Assembly: GCA_016873635.1 (NCBI GenBank)
Contig: VGWJ01000016.1
Span: forward strand, 1-51,289
DNA length: 51,289 nt
Direction: 5' to 3'
DNA from: Lentisphaerota bacterium
GTDB taxonomy: Bacteria > Verrucomicrobiota > Kiritimatiellia > UBA8416 > VGWJ01
Below the pieces are notes generated by a model. It had not been told where the DNA came from. It was given only the letters and a program-made list of their open reading frames with translations, and did not search any database. A program made the translations under genes and the position numbers. Positions 26,001 through 33,490 of the stretch are shown here, one piece after another; positions within the stretch are counted from its first letter, which is position 1; every line of letters starts with the position of its first letter.

Positions 26001-26402
26001 CATGAGGGCCTGGATGCAGGTGGCCACGATGACCGGCCCGCGCTCCCGGCCGGGCGGCGGTCGCGCCAGCGCCTGCAGGGCGCGCAGGCGGTGGCCGGCG
26101 AGATCCGCGTCTCCGGACGTGTCCCGGGACGGCGGGCTCTCGAGGGCGGGGTAATACAGCGGCGCGGCGCGCGCGGCGTCGCCGCCGGCGGTCGCGCGCA
26201 GCGTGAGCAGGTCGCGGTGCAGCATCTCCAGGGTCTGGGGGCCGTCGCTGACGCACACCACGGGACGCCCCCCGCGCGCGCAGGCCAGGGCCAGCGTCGC
26301 CTCGGCCGAAAGCGGCATGGAGGGGAGAGCGCAGGGCAGCGGATCGCGGAGGAGTTCCGCGAGGCGGTCCGAAAGCGCGGCTATGACTTGCTCGAGGTTC
26401 AC
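23079..26402 (-). CDS. mfd: Transcription-repair coupling factor
   Basis: A 1107-residue Mfd, the ATP-driven translocase that removes RNA polymerase stalled at lesions and recruits UvrA. The order is a UvrB-like N-terminal part ([23 protein letters not shown]), the RNAP-interacting domain ([17 protein letters not shown]), the RecG-like helicase with Walker A [52 protein letters not shown] and [14 protein letters not shown], then the C-terminal TRCF domain. Walker A has Ala where GDVGYGKT is usual, a mild substitution. It starts 22 bases after rpoN and is probably co-transcribed. Confidence 0.97.
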   Translation of the reverse strand: [1107 protein letters not shown]

Positions 26403-26424
26403 TGCTCGCCGCGCGGCGCGCCGG

Positions 26425-27858
26425 TCAGTAGCCCCGCCGCAGGTGTGAGGGCGGAATGCGAAGGACCAGCCGGTACTTGGCGATCGTGCGCCGCGCGATG
26501 TGGATGCCCTTGTCTTTGAGGATGGCCGCGATGTCCTGATCCGCCAGGGGCCTGGTCGGATCCTCGGCCGCCACGATGCCGGCGATCATGTCCTTGACGG
26601 TCTTGTTCGAGACCTCGGTGCCGTCCCTGGTCTTGATGCCGGGCGTGAAGAAGTACTTGAGCTCGAACACGCCGCCGGGCGTGCGCATGTACTTCCCGGA
26701 GACGGCGCGGCTCACCGTCGTCTCGTGGACTCCCGCGGCGGCGGCGACCTCCGCCATGGTCAGCGGCTTGAGCTGCGCGATGCCGTTGTCGAGGAAGTCC
26801 TTCTGGCGCGCCACGATCTCGGACGCGATTCTGTAGATCGTGCGCTGCCGCTGATGAATGCTCTTGATCAGAAACGCGCCGGCGCGGATGCGCTCGCGGA
26901 TGTAGGACTTGGTTTCGTTGCTGGTGGCGGGGTCGGACAGCAGCGCGCGGTATTGCTTGCTGATGCGCACGTGCGGCAGGCGGTCGTCGTCGAGGACGAT
27001 GACGTATTCGCCGTTCACCTTCTGCACCACGATTTCGGGGTGGATGTAGGCGGCTTCCTCCGATGAATAGGCGCGTCCGGGTTTGGGGTCCAGCGTGCCG
27101 ATGAGCTGGGTCGCGTCCTTGACTTCCTCGATCGTGACTTTAAGCGCCCGGGCGATGTCGGGAATCTTGCGGGCGGCGAGCTTGTCGAGGTGCTCGTTGA
27201 CGACGGCCGCGGCGGTGGTGTCGGCCTTGTCCAGGCGCTCGAGCTGGATCAGCAGGCACTCGCGGAGATCGCGCGCGCCGATTCCGGGGGGGTGGAAGTC
27301 CTGGATGGTGGAAAGCACGTCGGCCACGTGGGCCGGATCGTAGTTGGCGGAGGACGCCAGGTCTTCGACGGAGGCGACCAGATAGCCGTCGTCGTTGATA
27401 TTGCCGATAATCAGCGTGCCGATCTGCACGTCCGTTTCGGAGAGCTCGGCCAGGCGGAGCTGCCGCATCAGGTGCTCCTGCAGGGACTCGCGCTGGGGCA
27501 GGGAATCCAGAACGAACTGACGCTTTTCCGCCGCCTCGGGCGTGTACGGCATGTTGTCGGCCTGCTGGAGAAAGTAGTCGCGCCACTCGTCGTCCAGCTG
27601 CGCCAGGGCTTCGTACTCCGTGTCGAAATCAAGCTCCTTCGATTCCTCGGTCTGGCCGCTGCCCGGCTCAAGCTCCACCTTCTCCGAGTCGAGCAGTTTC
27701 TCCTCGATGGTGGGGTTCTGCTCGATCTCCTGCTGGATCAGCGCGCGCAGCTCGAGCACGGGCAGTTGCAGCATTTCGAGGGACTGCCGCAGCTGGGGCG
27801 CCAGCACCATCTGGAGCTGTTGGCGCTGCGCAAGGGACAATGTCTGCGTCTGTGCCAT
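26425..27858 (-). CDS. rpoN: RNA polymerase sigma-54 factor
   Basis: A 477-residue sigma-54. Region I begins MAQTQTLSLAQRQQLQMVLAPQLRQSLEMLQLPVLEL, which contacts activators and inhibits isomerisation. The acidic region II is followed by the core-binding domain, then the helix-turn-helix MAEVAAAAGVHETTVSRAVSGKYM and the C-terminal RpoN box ARRTIAKYR that reads the -24 element. The start at 27858 is where region I begins. It is divergent from the metallo-hydrolase gene. Genes for ptsN or lptB, often neighbours of rpoN, are not here; mfd follows. Confidence 0.97.
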   Translation of the reverse strand: MAQTQTLSLAQRQQLQMVLAPQLRQSLEMLQLPVLELRALIQQEIEQNPTIEEKLLDSEKVELEPGSGQTEESKELDFDTEYEALAQLDDEWRDYFLQQADNMPYTPEAAEKRQFVLDSLPQRESLQEHLMRQLRLAELSETDVQIGTLIIGNINDDGYLVASVEDLASSANYDPAHVADVLSTIQDFHPPGIGARDLRECLLIQLERLDKADTTAAAVVNEHLDKLAARKIPDIARALKVTIEEVKDATQLIGTLDPKPGRAYSSEEAAYIHPEIVVQKVNGEYVIVLDDDRLPHVRISKQYRALLSDPATSNETKSYIRERIRAGAFLIKSIHQRQRTIYRIASEIVARQKDFLDNGIAQLKPLTMAEVAAAAGVHETTVSRAVSGKYMRTPGGVFELKYFFTPGIKTRDGTEVSNKTVKDMIAGIVAAEDPTRPLADQDIAAILKDKGIHIARRTIAKYRLVLRIPPSHLRRGY

Positions 27859-28019
27859 GACGTTTCGACAAACCGGTGAACTTCCTCGCTGCAACTCTAA
27901 CGCCGCGGTCGAATGACTCAAGAAAATTGTTTGCGCGCGGCCGACGCCCCGTCGTATTAAGCGGGCGGCCGGCAACGAACGGGGCCGGGCCGGAAGCCCC
28001 CGGGAGCGTCCTCACAGAC

Positions 28020-28805
28020 ATGTCGCTGAGACTGTGCGTATTGGGAAGCAGCAGCGCCGGCAACTGCACGTTCGTTGCCTCGGACGCCACGCGCATCCTG
28101 ATCGACGCCGGGCTGAGTTTCCGGGAAGTCGCCGGCCGCCTGGCCGTTCTGGGAGAGGATGCCGCGGCGCTCGCGGCGGTATGCATAACGCACGAGCACG
28201 ACGACCACACCTCGGCCCTGGCCGTTCTGCACCGCCGCGTCGACGCCGCGCTTTACGCCAACAGCGGGACCATCGATGGGCTGCGGCGTTCGCCCCGGCT
28301 GAGCGCCCTGCCGTGGAACGTCTTTGTCACGGGTTCGGCTTTCCAGGTGGGCGACCTCACGATAACGCCGTTTTCCGTGCCGCACGACGCCTACGACCCC
28401 GTCGGATTCACGGTGCGCTGCGGGGATGCGGCGGCGGGGATCGTCACCGACATGGGAACGGGCACGACGCTCATCCGCGAACACCTGCGCGCCTGCCGGG
28501 TGGTCGTCGTCGAGTCGAACCATGACGCGGCGCTGCTGCGGGACGCGCGGCGCCCGTGGTCGCTCAAGCAGCGCATCGCCGGCCGCCAGGGCCATCTTTC
28601 CAACGCGCAGGCGGGCGCGCTTCTGGCCGACCTGTCCGGCTCCGGCCTGCAGGCCGCTTTCCTGGCGCATCTCAGCGCCGACTGCAACCGGCCCGATCTG
28701 GCGCTGCGCGAGGTGCGGGCGGCCCTGGCGGCCGCGGGGCGGGAGAACCTTGTCGTGCATCTTACCTACCGCGATCGGCCGAGCGCGATGGCGGTTGTCG
28801 GGTAG
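28020..28805 (+). CDS. MBL-fold metallo-hydrolase (WalJ/YycJ family)
   Basis: A 261-residue metallo-beta-lactamase-fold protein of the YycJ/WalJ type, predicted cytoplasmic hydrolase or nuclease linked in Firmicutes to cell-wall and DNA-repair phenotypes. The start MSLRLCVLGSSSAGNCTFV and LIDAGLS are characteristic; the zinc motif is THEHDDH, with later VPHDAYDPVGFTV, VTDMG, VESNHD and HLSADCNRPD. ATG 28020 begins homology. Its 3' end overlaps the convergent lpxB by 44 bases. Confidence 0.9.
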   Translation: MSLRLCVLGSSSAGNCTFVASDATRILIDAGLSFREVAGRLAVLGEDAAALAAVCITHEHDDHTSALAVLHRRVDAALYANSGTIDGLRRSPRLSALPWNVFVTGSAFQVGDLTITPFSVPHDAYDPVGFTVRCGDAAAGIVTDMGTGTTLIREHLRACRVVVVESNHDAALLRDARRPWSLKQRIAGRQGHLSNAQAGALLADLSGSGLQAAFLAHLSADCNRPDLALREVRAALAAAGRENLVVHLTYRDRPSAMAVVG

Positions 28806-29979
28806 GGAAGATGGTTGTCGGTTGTGGGCTGTCGGCTGACTGACGGCCGACAACCTCCTCGCGGACGGCGTCCGCCGCCCGCTCGTCCGCTCCGGGCGGG
28901 CCGAGGGCGCTTGCCACGGCGGCCAGGCCCTCAACCATGCGCGCCCGCGCGGGGGTTGCGGCGAGCAGCGGCTCCAGGGCATCCGCCAGGGCGGCGGGCG
29001 TGGCGTCGTTCTGCACGAACTCGGGGCAGAGCCTCTTGCCGGCCACCAGGTTGACCATGCCGATGTGCGGCACCCTGACCAGGAAACGGCACACGAGAAA
29101 TGTAAGGGGCGAAGTGCGGTAGACGACTGCCATGGGACAGCCCATCAGGGCCGCTTCCAGGGTTGCCGTGCCGGACGCCACCAGCGCGGCATCCGCCTGC
29201 CGCAAGACCTCGCGCGTTCGGCCGACCACGACTTCGGCGGCGACGCGGCCGGAGGCCGCCCCCCCCGCCAGGCCGCGCCGCGCCAGTCCGGCGATGCGCT
29301 CGGAGGGCGAGGCGACGAGGAACCCGGCGCCGGGATGCCGCGCCGCCAGGCGCGCCGCGGCCTCGCGCATGCAGGGCAGGATCATTTCGATCTCGTTGGC
29401 CCGGCTTCCCGGCAGCAGCGCCACGCGCGGGGTTCCGCTCCACGGCAGGCCCGCGCGGGGCGCCGCGCGCGCCGCGGCGGCTTCAGCCACGAGGGGATGG
29501 CCGACGAAATCGACCCGCGGGCCCGTGTCGGCGAAGAATTCCCGCTCAAAAGGGAAGATCGAAATGAGGCGATCGACGGAGCGCGCCATCCTGCGAATGC
29601 GCCCGCGCCGCCAGGCCCAGACCTGCGGGCAGACGTAGTAGATAACCTTCAGCCCCATGCGGCGGGCGGCGGCGGCGAAAGGCAGGTTGAATTCGGGAAA
29701 GTCCACCAGCAGGACGGCGTCCGGGCGGCGCGCGCCCGCCGCGCGCCGCATCTCGCGGAACACGCGATAGAAGAAGGGCAGCCGCCGCGCGACTTCCGGA
29801 ATGCCCATCACGGCCATGTCGGCCACGTCGTAGAGCGTTTCCGCGCCGGCCGCGCGCATCTCGGGGCCGCCGATGCCGAAGAACGACGCGTCGGCCAGCC
29901 GGCCGCGCAGCGCCCGCAGAAGTCCCGCGGCGCGCATGTCGCCGGACACCTCGCCGGCAATGACCATCAGCGTTATCAC
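28762..29979 (-). CDS. lpxB: Lipid-A-disaccharide synthase
   Basis: A 405-residue GT19 glycosyltransferase joining lipid X and UDP-diacylglucosamine into the lipid A disaccharide at the inner membrane. Diagnostic segments are VIAGEVSGDMRAAGLLRAL, FGIGGPEMRAAG, VDFPEFNLPFA, YYVCPQVWAWRRGRI, FVGHPLV, LLPGSRANEIEMILP, ALVASGTATLEAALMGCPMAVVYR and LVAGKRLCPEFVQ. GTG 29979 is favoured by GAAGGAA upstream; ATG 29967 would also keep all motifs. The last ~25 residues (after EEVVGRQ) are Ser/Pro/Arg-rich, non-homologous and lie antisense to the hydrolase gene. Its substrate is supplied by LpxI, two genes upstream. Confidence 0.96.
   Translation of the reverse strand: MITLMVIAGEVSGDMRAAGLLRALRGRLADASFFGIGGPEMRAAGAETLYDVADMAVMGIPEVARRLPFFYRVFREMRRAAGARRPDAVLLVDFPEFNLPFAAAARRMGLKVIYYVCPQVWAWRRGRIRRMARSVDRLISIFPFEREFFADTGPRVDFVGHPLVAEAAAARAAPRAGLPWSGTPRVALLPGSRANEIEMILPCMREAAARLAARHPGAGFLVASPSERIAGLARRGLAGGAASGRVAAEVVVGRTREVLRQADAALVASGTATLEAALMGCPMAVVYRTSPLTFLVCRFLVRVPHIGMVNLVAGKRLCPEFVQNDATPAALADALEPLLAATPARARMVEGLAAVASALGPPGADERAADAVREEVVGRQSADSPQPTTIFPTRQPPSRSADRGR
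28813..28855 (+). terminator. Inverted repeat in the hydrolase/lpxB overlap zone
   Basis: GGTTGTCGG (28813-28821) pairs with CCGACAACC (28847-28855), 8 bases after the hydrolase stop. It could end transcription of the plus-strand gene while being coding for the tail of lpxB on the other strand. There is no T-run. Confidence 0.35.
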
Positions 29980-30024
29980 TCGGTTCCTTCGCGCCGTGCG
30001 CGCTTTCGAAAACGACGCCTCCGG

Positions 30025-30972
30025 CTACGAGGGCCGGGTGGCAACCACGCGGCGGATGTCCACCGCGAGCTTGAGGGCTTCGGACGCGTGCCGGGCCGTG
30101 ACCACGGGGTCGCGCCGCTGCCGCACACACCCCACGAAAGAGGCCAGTTCAGCGGCGAGCGGCTCGCTTTTCTCGATCGGGACCGCCTCCGTCCGGATGC
30201 CGGACGGCGTCCGGCGCATGAGCTGGCCCGCCTGGGCCCTGTAGTCCAGCGAGACGTAGGTGTCCTCCTGGAAGACCCTGATCTTGCGCATCTGCTCCTG
30301 GCTGATGCGGCTGGCGGTGACGTTGGCGACGCAGCCGTTCGCGAAGAGAATGCGCGCGTTGGCGATGTCTTCGCTCGGGCTGAGAACCGGCACGCCCACG
30401 GCGCGGATTTCGGCGGCCGGCGATCCGACGAGGTGCAGGATGATGTCCAGGTCGTGGATCATCAGGTCAAGGATCACGCTTACCTCGGTGCCGCGCGGCG
30501 CCGCGCCGGGACGGGGCGGGGGATAGGTGGCCAGCCGGATTGCCTCGATGAAGCGCGGCCGCGCGAGATGCGCTTCGAGGAACCGCATGACCGGGTTGAA
30601 GCGTTCCACGTGGCCGACCTGCAGAATGATCTGCCTTGCGCGGGCCAGGTCGACCATGGCCTCGGCCTCCTCGGTCGTGGCCGCGATGGGTTTTTCGACG
30701 AGCAGGTGCAGGCCGCGGTCCATGAGATCCATGGCGAGCGGGTAATGCGCGTCGGTCGGCACCGCGACGCTGGCCGCTTCCACGGCTTCGGCCAGGGCGG
30801 CCGCCTTCTCGAAGGCGCGCGTGCCGCAGCGGCCGGCGACTGCGGCGGCGCGGGCGGGATCGAGGTCATGAACGCCGACGAGTTCGACGCCTTCCGTGGC
30901 CGCGTAGATGCGCGCGTGATGCTGCCCCAGGCTGCCCACGCCGAAAACGCCCAGCTTGAGGCGCGCGCTCAT
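30025..30972 (-). CDS. Gfo/Idh/MocA-family oxidoreductase in the lpx cluster
   Basis: A 315-residue NAD(P)-dependent sugar oxidoreductase. The Rossmann start LKLGVFGVGSLGQHHARIYA, the EKPIAATTEEAEAM motif and VGHVERFNPV are typical, with DLMIHDLDIILHLVG in the substrate domain. It sits between lpxI and lpxB, overlapping lpxI by ATGA, so a role in the lipid A or sugar-nucleotide pathway is likely. GnnA, which oxidises UDP-GlcNAc for 2,3-diamino lipid A, belongs to this family, but its aminotransferase partner GnnB is not nearby. The precise substrate is therefore undecided. Confidence 0.88.
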   Translation of the reverse strand: MSARLKLGVFGVGSLGQHHARIYAATEGVELVGVHDLDPARAAAVAGRCGTRAFEKAAALAEAVEAASVAVPTDAHYPLAMDLMDRGLHLLVEKPIAATTEEAEAMVDLARARQIILQVGHVERFNPVMRFLEAHLARPRFIEAIRLATYPPPRPGAAPRGTEVSVILDLMIHDLDIILHLVGSPAAEIRAVGVPVLSPSEDIANARILFANGCVANVTASRISQEQMRKIRVFQEDTYVSLDYRAQAGQLMRRTPSGIRTEAVPIEKSEPLAAELASFVGCVRQRRDPVVTARHASEALKLAVDIRRVVATRPS

Positions 30973-31808
30973 TCCGCCGCGCCCCTCCGGGCGTCCGCCG
31001 CGAGCACGGCCAGTCCCATGCGGTCCGCTTCGGCGACAAACCTTTCGCGTTCGAGCAGGATCGTGCGGTGCGCCTCGACCGCCAGGGCGCCGGCGCCGAT
31101 GCGGCGCATGACGCGCAGCGTTCCCAGGCCCGCCACGGGGATGTCGAAACGCATATCGTGTCCGGCCTTGGCGCCCTTGACGACGACGGCGCCGCGGCCG
31201 GCCAGGCGTCCGGCGCGCCGGATGGTCTCGTCCGTGCCCTCGAAGGCTTCGGCGGCGATCACGGTGCCTTCCTTGACCACGATCGTCTGGCCGATGTCCA
31301 GCGCGCTGAGAACGCGCACCGCGGCCATGCCGAGCGCGATGTCGCCCTCTTCGCGCGGGGTGGGAGCGCGGCGGGTGAGCAGGCCGGGAGCCGGCATGTG
31401 GTCGGCCATGAACGAGTGCGCCGGGAGGAGCGCGATGCCGATGGCCTGCAGTTCCTCGGCCACGGCGCCGAAAATGGTATGGGCGTTGCGCGCCGGAAGC
31501 CCTTTCAGGAGGGCGAGCGTGCGGCCGTCGAGGCGCGTGTGGAACAGGTGGCGCGGGGTGAGCTGGCCGGCCATGACCGCGTGCCGCGCGCCGGTTTCGC
31601 GCAGGGCGTCGAGCAGGCCTCCGAGCCGGCCCATGTGGATCCAGCGCACCGAATCCGCGCGCGCGGCGATGGCGCGCTCGGTTTCGCCCCGGAAGGCCAC
31701 GGCGTGGATGCGGCGCACGCCGGCCTTGCGCGCCCCCTGGGCCACCAGCAGCGGGTACACGCCGCGTCCGGCGATCAGCCCCAGGGCGTCTGGAAGCATC
31801 TCGGTCAT
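30969..31808 (-). CDS. lpxI: UDP-2,3-diacylglucosamine pyrophosphatase LpxI
   Basis: A 279-residue LpxI (formerly DUF1009), which hydrolyses UDP-2,3-diacylglucosamine to lipid X in bacteria lacking LpxH. Marks are LGLIAGRGVYPLLVAQGARKAG, MGRLGGLLDALRETGARHAVMAGQ, DIGQTIVVKEGTVIAAEAFEGTDETIRRAG and the catalytic region KAGHDMRFDIPVAGLGT. It is the step before LpxB and is translationally coupled through the oxidoreductase. lpxA, lpxC and lpxD are not in the window. Confidence 0.95.
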   Translation of the reverse strand: MTEMLPDALGLIAGRGVYPLLVAQGARKAGVRRIHAVAFRGETERAIAARADSVRWIHMGRLGGLLDALRETGARHAVMAGQLTPRHLFHTRLDGRTLALLKGLPARNAHTIFGAVAEELQAIGIALLPAHSFMADHMPAPGLLTRRAPTPREEGDIALGMAAVRVLSALDIGQTIVVKEGTVIAAEAFEGTDETIRRAGRLAGRGAVVVKGAKAGHDMRFDIPVAGLGTLRVMRRIGAGALAVEAHRTILLERERFVAEADRMGLAVLAADARRGAAE

Positions 31809-31814
31809 GCCGGA

Positions 31815-32753
31815 CTATTGCGGCGGAAAGACGCGCATGCCCTTGGCGATCTTGTCCGCTCCGCTGAGGGGCCTGGCGTAGGAGACCTTCTCCTTGACCT
31901 CCGTCACCTCGGCCGTGCCGACGACGGTCATCTCCGAATCGAGCTTCTCCCCGGTGTCCTCGTCCACAAGCTCCTCCACGTTGCCGATCTGGAACTTCAT
32001 GCCGGGGGCGACGCCTTCCCGGGAGCCGCGGTTGATGACGACCCTGCCGTCCTTGGCCAGCATGACCGTTCCCTGCCACGGGATGCCTTCGAGCTGCCTG
32101 GTCAGGAAGTCCACGGCCTGCCTGACGGCGTCTTCGCAGGCCTTGCCCACGTTGTCGTTCTGGAACCCGGCGAGGTCGCCGGTCAGACCGCCGAGGAGCG
32201 ATCCGTAGTAGCCAACCGAGAGGCCCTTGCGCCCCGACTGGCCGACGACTTTCTGCGAGGCCTTGACCTGGCCGGTCTCGGAATCCACCAGGTAGATGGT
32301 GATGTTGACCTCGGCCTTGCCGCCGCTGCCGCCCAGGCGCACGCCGCGGAAGTTCACCCCGCCGCGGCCGCCGGAGGTGTCATCCTGGACGTGCGTGATC
32401 GAGCCGCGCACGAGCAACTGGGCGGGCGTGAGGCGGCCGGTCTTGGGCGCCTTGGCGCCGCCGGCGGTGCGTCCGGAGGCCGCCAGGTCCTGCTCGGCCA
32501 TGGCTTCGCCGCGCATCTCGGCGTCGCCCAGCACGATGAACTTGCCTGACTGCTGCAGCGCGTCGGTCATGATCGTGGCGAATCCGTTGCCCAGGTCCCA
32601 GCGGCCGCTCCAGCCGGCCTCGTTCTGGAACTTGGAAACGGTAACGGAGTAGCGCAGGTTGCCCGCGGCTTCCTCGGCGCGAACGCGGGGCGCGGCGCAG
32701 AGCAGGGCGGCCGACGAAACGACATTCAGGGTTTGGAGCACATGACGGTTCAT
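31815..32753 (-). CDS. CsgG-family exported protein
   Basis: A 312-residue exported protein. A signal peptide (MNRHVLQTLNVVSSAALLCAAPRVRAEE) precedes a CsgG/curli-transport-like domain: SVTVSKFQNEAG, FATIMTDALQQSGKFIVLGDAEMRGEAMAEQDLAASGR, LTPAQLLVRGSITHV, VNITIYLVDSETGQVKASQKVVGQS. A C-terminal segment of about 90 residues (VMLAKDGRVVINRGSREGVAPGMKFQIG) resembles the FlgT-like domain seen in related proteins. There is no lipobox Cys, unlike CsgG itself. AAGGAGG just upstream supports ATG 32753. It is 6 bases from lpxI and may be co-transcribed with it, although the function is not obviously linked. Confidence 0.82.
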   Translation of the reverse strand: MNRHVLQTLNVVSSAALLCAAPRVRAEEAAGNLRYSVTVSKFQNEAGWSGRWDLGNGFATIMTDALQQSGKFIVLGDAEMRGEAMAEQDLAASGRTAGGAKAPKTGRLTPAQLLVRGSITHVQDDTSGGRGGVNFRGVRLGGSGGKAEVNITIYLVDSETGQVKASQKVVGQSGRKGLSVGYYGSLLGGLTGDLAGFQNDNVGKACEDAVRQAVDFLTRQLEGIPWQGTVMLAKDGRVVINRGSREGVAPGMKFQIGNVEELVDEDTGEKLDSEMTVVGTAEVTEVKEKVSYARPLSGADKIAKGMRVFPPQ

Positions 32754-32901
32754 ACGCGAATCCTCCTTCTTCCCGTGACCGGTTGCGCGACTCGAGAACC
32801 GGGGCAAGTCTAGGCTTGGCGCGGCGGGATGTACATTCGTTTTTCGCAATGGGTCAGAAACCGACGCCTGACTTCCCGTCCGGCACCCGCCGCGGCGGGG
32901 C

Positions 32902-33486
32902 CTACGGCAGGGTGCCGAAGAGCAGGATGCCTTCCCGTTCGACGCGGCGCCACAAGGGAACGTACTGCTCGCGATCCATGGTGTTCGTGTCGAGAAGATA
33001 GTGCTCCATCGTAAGGGCGTAGCGGCTGCGAAATGCCTCGGTCAGCGCATTGATCGTTGCCAGCGACCGGATGCGGTTGCGTCCCGATGAGAAGAGCATG
33101 GCCAGGGTGACGCGTCCGCCGTAGTCGGTTTCCTCGCGGACGAGCGGGCCGGTGGCCACGGCGGCGATGGGACGCGGGCGCACGATGCGCCGGACGGTTT
33201 TGCTCACGTCGTTCCAGAAGAGGTCTTCGGCCTCGAAGGCGGCGCGCATGGCGCGGGTCACGAGGTAGTTGTCCTGGTTGAGGGTGTAGAGATGGGCGGC
33301 GCCGCTCTCCTCGCGGTTGACGGCCCGCGCGTCGGCGAGAGCCTGCAGGGCCGTCATCGTGGCGCGGTTGGAGAGTCCGGAGGCGCGTTCCACGGCGCGC
33401 CCGGAGAGGGGTTCCTCGGCCTTGAACAGGACGCGGAGCACGATCAACTGGCTGCGGTTGGCCAGGACTGTGTTGAGCCCGTGCAT
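32902..33486 (-). CDS. Winged-helix protein with degenerate nucleotidyltransferase domain
   Basis: A 194-residue protein. Residues 10-75 form a winged helix (SQLIVLRVLFKAEEPLSGRAVERASGLSNRATMTALQAL, then wing AHLYTLNQD). The rest follows the plan of the wHTH-nucleotidyltransferase (MNT-like) family: a long helix, PIAAVATGPLVREETDYGG (106-124) where active members have a GS-x-A/R-GE-x-SDxDL motif, and a C-terminal FGTLP. Only D121 survives of the catalytic acidic residues, so transferase activity is unlikely. It may be a pure transcription regulator or ligand sensor. It ends 148 bases from the CsgG-like gene and starts 4 bases after glmM. Confidence 0.78.
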   Translation of the reverse strand: MHGLNTVLANRSQLIVLRVLFKAEEPLSGRAVERASGLSNRATMTALQALADARAVNREESGAAHLYTLNQDNYLVTRAMRAAFEAEDLFWNDVSKTVRRIVRPRPIAAVATGPLVREETDYGGRVTLAMLFSSGRNRIRSLATINALTEAFRSRYALTMEHYLLDTNTMDREQYVPLWRRVEREGILLFGTLP

Positions 33487-33490
33487 GCGT

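Noticed and set aside
27931-27960. TTGCGC-18-TATTAA before the metallo-hydrolase gene
   Set aside because: The -35 is weak; it may be real, but it is no better than chance without transcript data.
29065-31881. 938-residue open frame on the plus strand opposite lpxB, the oxidoreductase and lpxI
   Set aside because: It is a GC-rich shadow frame. The minus-strand genes have clear family motifs, and this frame has low-complexity Arg/Ala/Gly sequence without any motif.
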